Shown piece by piece: positions 44,658 through 51,911 of a stretch of DNA of 64,000 nucleotides. The stretch comes from JAKACA01 sp049510975. GTDB taxonomy: Bacteria; Actinomycetota; Acidimicrobiia; Acidimicrobiales; Bog-793. The notes beneath the pieces are model-generated. The model saw only the letters and a list, made by a program, of their open reading frames with translations. It did not search any database and was not told the origin of the DNA. The stretch's first letter is position 1; the number at the start of each line of letters is the position of its first letter. Both the position numbers and the translations under genes were made by a program. The DNA lies in the NCBI GenBank assembly GCA_049510975.1, contig JBEKYM010000011.1:25999-89998 (forward strand). Reading direction: 5' to 3'.

Positions 44658-45635
44658 ATGCAAACCCACCTTCGCGGACGTGACCTCATCGACCTGCAGG
44701 AATGGACGAAGGACGAAGTCGACACGTTGCTCGACGTCGCCTTCCACCTGAAGCGCGAGCGGGCGCTCGGCATCCCGCACCCGCTGCTTCGCGACAAGGT
44801 CTTGGCCATGCTGTTCTTCTTCTCGAGCACCAGGACCCGGGCATCGTTCGAAGCAGGCATGGCTCAGCTCGGGGGCCACGCTCAGTTCATCGAGAGCCGG
44901 ACCACCCAGATCGCTCATGGCGACACGCCGAAGGAGATCGGCGAGATCCTGGGCCGCTACAACGACGGCCTCGCCATCCGGCACTGCGACTGGGGCGTGG
45001 GGAACCAGTACCTGCGCGACGTCGCCGAAGCCAGTCGGGTCCCGGTCCTCAACATGCAGTGCGACGTCTATCACCCGCACCAGGCGCTGGGCGACCTCAT
45101 GACGATCATCGAGCGGTTCGGCGACCCACGGGGACGCACCGCCACGGTCAGCTGGGCGCACGACCCGTCGTACCTGAAGCCGGTCAGCGTCGCCCAGAGT
45201 CTGGTGCTGCTCCTGCCCCGTTTCGGGATGAATGTTCGCCTCGTGCACCCGCCGGAGTTCGCCCTCATGCCTGAGATCGTCGAGCAGGCGCAAGAGAACG
45301 CTCGCATCGGGCACGCCTCCTTCGAGCTCATGGACGACTTCGAGGCTGGCTTCGTGGACACCGATGTCGTGTACGCCAAGAGCTGGGGAGCCATGGTGAC
45401 GACGCCCGACGACGCCGAGGACACCCGCCTCATCAACAAGTACTCGTCGTGGATGACTGACGCTCGTCACATGAAGACCGCGAGCGAGGACGCCATCTTC
45501 ATGCACCCGTTGCCGGCGGACCGCAACGTCGAGGTGACCGACGAGGTCATCGACGGACCACAGTCGGCTGTCTACGACCAAGCCGAGAACCGCCTGCACG
45601 GCCAGAAGGCCGCCATGGCCCTCACGATGTGCTGA
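44658..45635 (+). CDS. knotted-type carbamoyltransferase, YgeW-like
   Basis: A 325-residue ornithine/N-acetylornithine-type carbamoyltransferase. SSTRTR at 56-61 binds carbamoyl phosphate, and HPLPADRNVEVTDEV (283-297) with AENRLHGQKA resemble the knotted AOTCase/YgeW group rather than anabolic ornithine transcarbamylase (HCLP). It probably works in the catabolic direction, forming carbamoyl phosphate. It is followed by carbamate kinase, whose start overlaps its stop. Acceptor specificity is not certain. Confidence 0.85.
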   Translation: MQTHLRGRDLIDLQEWTKDEVDTLLDVAFHLKRERALGIPHPLLRDKVLAMLFFFSSTRTRASFEAGMAQLGGHAQFIESRTTQIAHGDTPKEIGEILGRYNDGLAIRHCDWGVGNQYLRDVAEASRVPVLNMQCDVYHPHQALGDLMTIIERFGDPRGRTATVSWAHDPSYLKPVSVAQSLVLLLPRFGMNVRLVHPPEFALMPEIVEQAQENARIGHASFELMDDFEAGFVDTDVVYAKSWGAMVTTPDDAEDTRLINKYSSWMTDARHMKTASEDAIFMHPLPADRNVEVTDEVIDGPQSAVYDQAENRLHGQKAAMALTMC

Positions 45636-46594
45636 CGGTGGACAGCCCGCATCGCCGCACCGCCGTCGTGGCCATCGGCGGCAACTCGCTCATCAAGGAC
45701 ACCCAACACCAGTCGGTGCGCGACCAGTACATCGCCGCCAAGGAGACGTGCCATCACATCGTCGGCATGATCCGGGACGGCTGGAACGTGGTCATCACCC
45801 ATGGCAACGGTCCCCAGGTCGGCTTCATCCTCCGCCGTTCCGAGCTGGCGGCCTCGGAGCTCCACGAGGTCCCGCTCGACGTCTGCGGGGCGGACACCCA
45901 GGGGGCGATCGGGTACGCCCTGCAACAGAACCTCTACAACGAGTTCCGCCGCTTCCACATGGACCGTGACGCCGCCACGGTCATCTGCCAGACGGCGGTG
46001 AGCGCCGACGACCCGGCATTCACCCACCCGAGCAAGCCGATCGGCTCGTTCATGGACGAGGAGATGGCGGATCGCCGGCGGCAACAGGGCTGGGATCTCA
46101 TCGAGGACTCCAACCGCGGATGGCGTCGGGTCGTAGCCTCGCCCACGCCGATCCGCATCGTCGAGATGGCGGCCATCCGCTCGCTCGTCGACGCCGGTGT
46201 GGTCGTCATCACAGCCGGCGGTGGCGGCATCCCGGTTGTCGCCGACGCTGACGGCAACTTCCAGGGAGTGCCGGCGGTGATCGACAAGGATCTCGCCACT
46301 GCGCTGCTGGCAACCGACCTCGGTGCCGACCTGCTCGTCATCTCGACGGCCATCGAGCAGGTTGCGCTGGACTTCGGCAAGCCCGAACAGCGCTTCGTCG
46401 ACCGGATGACGGCCTCGGAGGCTCGGGGGTACCTCGAGGCCGGGACTCACTTCGCCGCCGGAAGCATGGCTCCCAAGGTGCAGGCTGTCCTCAACTACCT
46501 CGATCACGGGGGCCAGGAGGCCATCGTGACCGACCCCGCCAATGTCGAGCGGGCACTCAAGGGCGAGACCGGCACGCGCTTCGTGCCCGGCTGA
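45629..46594 (+). CDS. arcC: carbamate kinase
   Basis: A 321-residue enzyme transferring the phosphate of carbamoyl phosphate to ADP, giving ATP, CO2 and NH3. Signatures are AIGGNSL at the N-terminus, THGNGPQVG, and GGGGIPV with KDLATALLA in the C-terminal half. Start ATG 45629 overlaps the upstream stop by 7 bases; GTG 45638 is an alternative. No arginine deiminase gene accompanies it, so its substrate should come from the two carbamoyltransferases. This is the energy-conserving step of the island; YqeA is the E. coli counterpart. Confidence 0.95.
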   Translation: MLTVDSPHRRTAVVAIGGNSLIKDTQHQSVRDQYIAAKETCHHIVGMIRDGWNVVITHGNGPQVGFILRRSELAASELHEVPLDVCGADTQGAIGYALQQNLYNEFRRFHMDRDAATVICQTAVSADDPAFTHPSKPIGSFMDEEMADRRRQQGWDLIEDSNRGWRRVVASPTPIRIVEMAAIRSLVDAGVVVITAGGGGIPVVADADGNFQGVPAVIDKDLATALLATDLGADLLVISTAIEQVALDFGKPEQRFVDRMTASEARGYLEAGTHFAAGSMAPKVQAVLNYLDHGGQEAIVTDPANVERALKGETGTRFVPG

Positions 46595-46644
46595 GCAAAG
46601 GCCGTCGCTCGCTGAGCGCGTCACCACCCCCCCCGGCGTGCTCG

Positions 46645-46660
46645 GCGAGCGGCTGCTCGC
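46645..46660. terminator. hairpin downstream of carbamate kinase
   Basis: GCGAGC/GCTCGC perfect stem with a 4-base loop in the 159-base gap between convergent genes. No T-tract. Confidence 0.4.
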
Positions 46661-46669
46661 GCGGCCATC

Positions 46670-46711
46670 TCAGCTCGGAAGTGATCAGCTCGGAACTCTG
46701 ATCAGCTCGGA
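46670..46711. repeat. three spaced copies of TCAGCTCGGA
   Basis: The 10-mer occurs at 46670-46679, 46685-46694 and 46702-46711; copies two and three share the longer TGATCAGCTCGGA. It lies between the convergent carbamate kinase and ABC ATPase genes. Confidence 0.85.
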
Positions 46712-46753
46712 GTTTGGCACCCCGACCTCTGGGCACCCGCCAGCCCAGGTCTT

Positions 46754-48337
46754 TCAGCCCCTCGTTGTCGCAGGCTCGGGCGCGTCGACGGCGTCGGCAG
46801 ACACGCCCGCCATCATGAAGCCGATCGCCTCTCGAGTACTCGTACGCGGGTCGGCCGTGCCGATGATCCTGCCCTCGTACATCACGAGGATGCGGTCCGA
46901 GATCGACATCACCTCGTCGAGATCCTCGGAGATGATGAGCACTGCAGTGCCGGCGTCACGCTGCTCGACGAGGCGGTGATGGATGTACTGCGCCGCCCCG
47001 ATGTCGATGCCTCGGGTGGGCTGTGCCACGAGGAGGAGGCGAGGCTCGCCCGAGAGCTCCCGGGCCATGATGAGCTTTTGGATGTTGCCGCCGGAGAGGT
47101 TTCTTGCCGGCGTGTCGAGGCTCGGCGTCTTCACGTTGAACGCGTCGACCAGCTCTTGACAGTGCCGGCGGATCGTGCGTGAACGCAGGAACCCGAAGCG
47201 GGAGTACGGAGGATTGCTGTTGTCCACGAGCATGAGGTTCTCGGCAACCGTGAAGTCGGGAACGATGCCGTCCCGCATCCGCTCCTCGGGTACGTAGGCG
47301 AGGCCCGCCCCCCGGACGCGGGCCGGCGGTGAGCCCGCCGTCTCGGTGCCGTCCAGAGTGACGGAACCAGACTTGGGGGCGCGGATGCCGGCGATGGCCT
47401 CGGCCAGCTCGCGCTGGCCGTTGCCGGAGACGCCGGCGATGCCGACGATCTCACCGGCGTCCACCTCGAGATCGACGTCGCGGACAGCGTCTTGGCCGCG
47501 GTCGCCTGTGACGCACAGACCGCGGACGACGAGGCGCTTCTCGCCGGCAGGGGCTGCCGCCGGACGTATGTCGCTGGACAGCTCGTGACCCACCATCATC
47601 TGGATGAGGCGGCTGTGCGAGGCATCCTGGCGTGAGAGGGTTCCGACCCGCTTGCCCGCCCGAAGGACGGTGATCTGGTCGGACAGATCGAGCACCTCGT
47701 TGACCTTGTGGGAGATGAAGACGAGCCCTCGCCCACTCGATGCCAGCTGCCGCAGGACGCGGAAGAGGTCGTCGACCTCATGAGGCGTCAACACCGCGGT
47801 CGGCTCGTCGAGCACGAGCAGGCTGACGTCGCGGTACAGCGCCTTCAGGATCTCGACACGCTGGCGCTCCCCGACGGAGAGCTGCCACACGAGTGCCTCG
47901 GGAGGCACCTCGAGACCGTGTCGCTCGGCGAGCTCCATGAGCCGCGCTTTCACTTTGCCCAAGTCCGTGAGCGGTCCCCGCGACGACTTCAGGCCGAGGG
48001 CAACGTTTTCCACAACGGTGAGGGTGTTGACGAGCATGAAGTGCTGGTGGATCATGCCGATCCCGTTGCGGATGGCCGCGGCGGGCGACGAGATGACGAC
48101 GGGAGCCCCGTTGATCTGTATCTCACCCTCGTCGGGTCGGTAGAGCCCGTACAGGATCCGCATGAGCGTGCTCTTGCCGGCGCCGTTCTCGCCGAACAGT
48201 GCGTGAACCTCGCCGGCCTGCACCTCGAAGTCCACGGCGTCGTTGGCAAGCACGCCGGGAAAGCGCTTGGTGATACCGCTCATCCGGAGGAGCGGAACAG
48301 CCTCCTCCGGACGAGTGGTTGCGGTGTCGGTTGCCAT
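46754..48337 (-). CDS. BMP-type nucleoside/sugar ABC transporter, duplicated ATPase
   Basis: A 527-residue double ATPase, as in YufO/NupO and RbsA-type importers. The first nucleotide domain has Walker A GENGAGKST and signature LSVGERQRVEI; the second has GVSGNGQRE, NLSGGNIQKL and a Walker-B region LLVAQPTRGID. ATG 48337 is preferred (GGAGG 6 bases upstream); GTG 48370, overlapping the upstream stop, is an alternative. It is the last gene of a four-gene importer operon. Together with the binding protein it suggests nucleoside/purine import. Confidence 0.92.
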   Translation of the reverse strand: MATDTATTRPEEAVPLLRMSGITKRFPGVLANDAVDFEVQAGEVHALFGENGAGKSTLMRILYGLYRPDEGEIQINGAPVVISSPAAAIRNGIGMIHQHFMLVNTLTVVENVALGLKSSRGPLTDLGKVKARLMELAERHGLEVPPEALVWQLSVGERQRVEILKALYRDVSLLVLDEPTAVLTPHEVDDLFRVLRQLASSGRGLVFISHKVNEVLDLSDQITVLRAGKRVGTLSRQDASHSRLIQMMVGHELSSDIRPAAAPAGEKRLVVRGLCVTGDRGQDAVRDVDLEVDAGEIVGIAGVSGNGQRELAEAIAGIRAPKSGSVTLDGTETAGSPPARVRGAGLAYVPEERMRDGIVPDFTVAENLMLVDNSNPPYSRFGFLRSRTIRRHCQELVDAFNVKTPSLDTPARNLSGGNIQKLIMARELSGEPRLLLVAQPTRGIDIGAAQYIHHRLVEQRDAGTAVLIISEDLDEVMSISDRILVMYEGRIIGTADPRTSTREAIGFMMAGVSADAVDAPEPATTRG

Positions 48338-48366
48338 TTCGGCCTCCGTGCCGTCACTTGCTTCGA

Positions 48367-49386
48367 TCACTGAGGAACCGTGATGGTGCCGTTGGTGATC
48401 TCCGTGATGAGCTTCAAGGCCTTGGCCTTGATCGACGCCGGGAGCTTGTAGCCCGGGTTGAACTGGATCTGCTCACCACCGTTGCCGAGACCGATCACGT
48501 AGGTGGCCCCACCGAGCTTGCCGGTGCGAATCTCCGTGATCATCTGGGTGAGGATGGGCGTCCAGTTGTACACCTGTGCCGACACGACGTTCTTCGGCGC
48601 CAGGCTTGCCTGACTCCACTGGGTGCTGAACCAGGGGAGGTTGTCGTCTCGAGCGACGCCGATCGCTCCGACCACCGACTGCGAGCTGCCCGTGAGGACA
48701 TCGGCGCCGTCGGAGACGAAGGTCTTGGCGGCCGTGGCCATCAAGCTGTCGTCACTGAACGAGCCGGTGTAGACGGGGTGGCAGGTGATCGTCGGGTCGG
48801 CTGCCTTGGCTCCGGCCACGAAACCGTCGACATACAGCTTGGCGTCACCGGTGGCGATTGGCCCGATCACGCCGAGCGTGTGGGTCTTGCTCAACAGAGC
48901 AGCGATGTAGCCCTGCACGTAGCCACCCTCGTTCGAGCTTGCCTCATAGGCAAAGACGTTCGGCAGTCCGAACGTGGACCCTGCCGTACCCCAGGCAAAG
49001 GCCACCTTCGGGAACTGGGGCGCCAACGACTCGATCGTCGATCCGTACTGCGATCCATGGGCGATCACGAGGTTGTAGCCCTCGGAGGCGTACTCGCGGA
49101 TGATGTTGGCGGCGTCCGAGACGACGAACTCGTTGGCCGAGACGGAGATCTGTAGGTTCTCCGAGGCCTTGAGCCCCTCGAGTGCGCTGTACATCGACTG
49201 TGTGAAGGCCAGATCGTTCGTTGCGCTCGGGGCGATCAGCGCGACCTTGAACACCGGCTTCGAACTACCGGAACCCGCCTTGGTGGTCGTTGTGGTCGAG
49301 CTGGTGCTGCCGCAAGCAGCTAGGCCGAGTGCCACGCCGATTGCAACGAGCAGCACAGCGACCTTCCTGGTCAGATGTGCATGCAT
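48367..49386 (-). CDS. BMP-family substrate-binding lipoprotein
   Basis: A 339-residue exported binding protein of the BMP/PnrA-like family, whose known ligands are purine nucleosides. It has a lipoprotein signal with lipobox LAAC (Cys25) and a Thr/Ser linker, then the family hallmark VALIAPSATNDLAFTQSMY and YNLVIAHGSQYG. AAAGGA precedes ATG 49386. It lies between permease and ATPase genes of the same operon. By context a purine nucleoside or base is the likely cargo. Confidence 0.92.
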   Translation of the reverse strand: MHAHLTRKVAVLLVAIGVALGLAACGSTSSTTTTTKAGSGSSKPVFKVALIAPSATNDLAFTQSMYSALEGLKASENLQISVSANEFVVSDAANIIREYASEGYNLVIAHGSQYGSTIESLAPQFPKVAFAWGTAGSTFGLPNVFAYEASSNEGGYVQGYIAALLSKTHTLGVIGPIATGDAKLYVDGFVAGAKAADPTITCHPVYTGSFSDDSLMATAAKTFVSDGADVLTGSSQSVVGAIGVARDDNLPWFSTQWSQASLAPKNVVSAQVYNWTPILTQMITEIRTGKLGGATYVIGLGNGGEQIQFNPGYKLPASIKAKALKLITEITNGTITVPQ

Positions 49387-49488
49387 GTCATGTCCTTTCT
49401 CTTTGGGTTGATGTGAAGCCTTCGGTTTCGAGTCGGCGGCCGCTGAACGGCTTGCCGCCCGACTTGGAGGAAGCAACGGGGGACAGGA

Positions 49489-50421
49489 TCAACCTCCTCT
49501 CTCGTAGGGCTTGCCGAGGACGGCCGGCTGCCGGAAGCGCCGGGCAACGAGCAGCAGCGCCAGGATCGTGATGACAGCCGGCGCTGTTGCGGCGAGGTCG
49601 GAAGCGCTCAAGGGGATGATGTTGAGCGACTTCCACTCGAGGACGACGGCGATCGTGAGCCCGTAGAGCACCGAACCGCCCATCACTCCGAGCGGGCGCC
49701 AGGCGCCGAAGTACACGAGGGCGACGGCGATGAAGCCTTCGCTCTGGGTGAGGTTCTCCATGAAGACGCCGTCGTAGAGGAGGAGGGCAGCACCGGCCAG
49801 GCCGGCCATCGTGCAGCCGATGAGCACTGTCGACCAGCGGATGCGAGCGACGCTGATGCCGACGGTGTCGGCGGCTGACGGGTTCTCGCCGACTGCTCGG
49901 ATCTTCAGGCCGTAGGTCGTGCGGTTCAGTACGAACGTGAACACCGGCACGAGAAGGAAGGCGAGGTAGACGAGGATCGTCTGCCTGAAGAGCATCGGCC
50001 CGACGGCGGGGATGTGATCGAGCAGAGGGATGCCGATGTTGTGGAGCTCACCGATGGGCAGCGGCGTTCCCACGAGCTTGATGAACAGCAGGTCGCTGAA
50101 ACCGAGACCGAACAAGTAGATGCCGATACCGCTGATGCCCTGCTCAGCTTTCAGCGTCACCGAGATGAAGGCGGTGACGACGCCCATCACCAGCCCGGTA
50201 CCCGTACCGGCGAGGATTCCGAACAGCAGACTGCCGGTCCGCAGCGCAGTGAAGTAGGTGACGAATGCCGACAGGAGCATGATCCCGTCGACTCCGAGGT
50301 TGATGACCCCGCTTCGTTGTCCCATGGTCTCGCCAAGAGACGCCAGGAGGAACGGGGCGGCAAGTGCCATGGCGGCCGCCACCGTCGAGGTGAGGATGGC
50401 GTAGGTGAAGAAGTGGCTCAC
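49489..50421 (-). CDS. ABC transporter permease (BMP/nucleoside type)
   Basis: A 310-residue membrane subunit with about eight helices of the BPD_transp_2 family. GVINLGVDGIML near residue 40 and RAVGENPSAADTVGI in the cytoplasmic coupling loop (EAA-like) are typical of the second permease in nucleoside importers. It is three bases from the preceding permease gene and 102 bases from the binding-protein gene that follows it. Confidence 0.92.
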   Translation of the reverse strand: MSHFFTYAILTSTVAAAMALAAPFLLASLGETMGQRSGVINLGVDGIMLLSAFVTYFTALRTGSLLFGILAGTGTGLVMGVVTAFISVTLKAEQGISGIGIYLFGLGFSDLLFIKLVGTPLPIGELHNIGIPLLDHIPAVGPMLFRQTILVYLAFLLVPVFTFVLNRTTYGLKIRAVGENPSAADTVGISVARIRWSTVLIGCTMAGLAGAALLLYDGVFMENLTQSEGFIAVALVYFGAWRPLGVMGGSVLYGLTIAVVLEWKSLNIIPLSASDLAATAPAVITILALLLVARRFRQPAVLGKPYERGG

Positions 50422-50424
50422 GGC

Positions 50425-51651
50425 TCAACCTCCTGCCTGTGCCGCGGGGGCGTCCGACGGCGATGCCGCTGGCGCCGACATGGCAAGGACGACGGGTTCG
50501 CCGATATCCGGCGACGAGCGCGAGGGCGTCGTCGGGGACAGGCCCGACCAGACGGTCCGAGCCCGGTGGCGCATGTACTCGAGAGATACGACGAACACCA
50601 CGACGAGGCCCTCGAGCGCCGTCACCATGTCCGCCGGAACGCCCGTGGCGACTTGCAGGGCATCCCCGCCGGTGAGCAGGCCACCGAAGAGGAAGGCCGA
50701 GATGATTCCCCACAGCGGGCTGAGGCCGCCGAAGAGGGCGACCACGATGCCGTTGAACCCGTCCGACCCAGTGAAGCCCGTGAGGCTCCCGTCGGTCACC
50801 ATGCGGTGGGAGATGCTCCCGAACACGAGCATGGCGCCGGCGAGCCCGCACATCGCCCCGCTCAGGGTCATGGCGAGCACCATGGTCCGCTTCACCTTGA
50901 TGCCGGCGTAGTTGGCAGCCTCGCGGGAGATCCCGACGGCGCGCAGGCGAAACCCGAGGCCAGTGTGCCAGAGCAGGATGTAGGCGGCGCCGGCGACGAG
51001 CACGGCCAGCAGCACCCCAAGGTGCAGCTGTGTGCCGTGTATGAGAATCGGCAGCCACGAGTGCTGCGGGAGCAGCTTGGTCTCGGGGATGAGGCCGTAG
51101 GTGGAGTTCTGGCTCTTGTCCACCATCGGACCGGCCAGCAGGTAGTTCATGATCTGGACGGCGACGAGGTTGAGCATGATCGTGCTCAGAATCTCGTTGA
51201 CGTTGAAATATGCCTTGAAGGCGCCAGGGATGGCGCCCCAGATGGCACCGCCGGCAGCGCCGGCGAGGAGCACGAGCGGGATGAGCACGAAACTCGGCAG
51301 GTTCGGGAGGGCAAGGGCGGTGGCGGCGCTCGCCAGGCCACCCATCGCCAGCTGGCCTTCGCCCCCGATGTTGAGCATGCTGGCCCGGAACGAGATGCAG
51401 ATTCCGACCGCAACGAGCAGCAGCGGGGCCGCCCGCACAGCCGTGGCACCGAGGGCGTAGCTGCCGACGAAAGCCCCGTTGAACAGAGCGTGGTAACCGG
51501 TGAGGGGGTTGGCCCCGAGCACAGCCATCATGAGGGCACCGAGCAGGAGCGCCGCCACGAGCGAACCCGGCAGGGCGAACCAGCTCAACAAGATGCGCTG
51601 CCAAGTTGCCCGACGAGCGACCCATCGTGATGGTGAGGCCTCTGGCGACAT
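50425..51651 (-). CDS. ABC transporter permease (BMP/nucleoside type)
   Basis: A 408-residue membrane subunit of the BPD_transp_2 family, the larger permease of nucleoside importers. Landmarks are SMLNIGGEGQLAMGG and FNVNEILSTIMLNLVAVQI, with RAVGISREAANYAGI as the ATPase-coupling loop. The C-terminal 50 residues are disordered Ser/Pro/Ala. ATG 51651 has AGGAG 8 bases upstream. It is the first gene of the minus-strand importer operon, divergent from the XdhD-like gene. Confidence 0.92.
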   Translation of the reverse strand: MSPEASPSRWVARRATWQRILLSWFALPGSLVAALLLGALMMAVLGANPLTGYHALFNGAFVGSYALGATAVRAAPLLLVAVGICISFRASMLNIGGEGQLAMGGLASAATALALPNLPSFVLIPLVLLAGAAGGAIWGAIPGAFKAYFNVNEILSTIMLNLVAVQIMNYLLAGPMVDKSQNSTYGLIPETKLLPQHSWLPILIHGTQLHLGVLLAVLVAGAAYILLWHTGLGFRLRAVGISREAANYAGIKVKRTMVLAMTLSGAMCGLAGAMLVFGSISHRMVTDGSLTGFTGSDGFNGIVVALFGGLSPLWGIISAFLFGGLLTGGDALQVATGVPADMVTALEGLVVVFVVSLEYMRHRARTVWSGLSPTTPSRSSPDIGEPVVLAMSAPAASPSDAPAAQAGG

Positions 51652-51754
51652 CAGCGGCTCCTGTCGGGAACGACGACTTGGACATTGCTGCGGCAGACCT
51701 GACAGCACTACCGGCCTTTCTTGACAAGTTACGGAGGCCGATTTGCTGCTCAAA

Positions 51755-51768
51755 GGGTCGAAGGACCC
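51755..51768. promoter_or_regulatory. perfect DosR-like palindrome in the ABC/XdhD divergent promoter
   Basis: GGGTC-GAAG-GACCC inside the longer perfect palindrome AAAGGGTC-GAAG-GACCCTTT (51752-51771). It is about 100 bases from the permease start and 140 from the XdhD-like start. Confidence 0.6.
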
Positions 51769-51803
51769 TTTCGTCGACCGCGAAAGCCCATCGGGTCGGG
51801 TTA

Positions 51804-51817
51804 GGGTCCTTCGCCCC
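51804..51817. promoter_or_regulatory. second DosR-like box in the ABC/XdhD divergent promoter
   Basis: GGGTC-CTTC-GCCCC, flanked by GTTA and TACC. It is 36 bases from the palindrome at 51755 (about 3.5 helical turns between boxes) and 94 bases before ATG 51912. Confidence 0.5.
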
Positions 51818-51911
51818 TACCTGGCCAGGCGAGGCCGATGGATCATGGAGTGGAGCGTTCGATCGCTCGGAGTGAGGGCGCCGACGCGCCCGGCGATGGG
51901 AGAATGCAGCT

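Noticed and set aside
50014..51630. 538-codon plus-strand open frame opposite two ABC permeases
   Set aside because: Highly charged low-complexity translation; the minus strand encodes well-conserved permeases.
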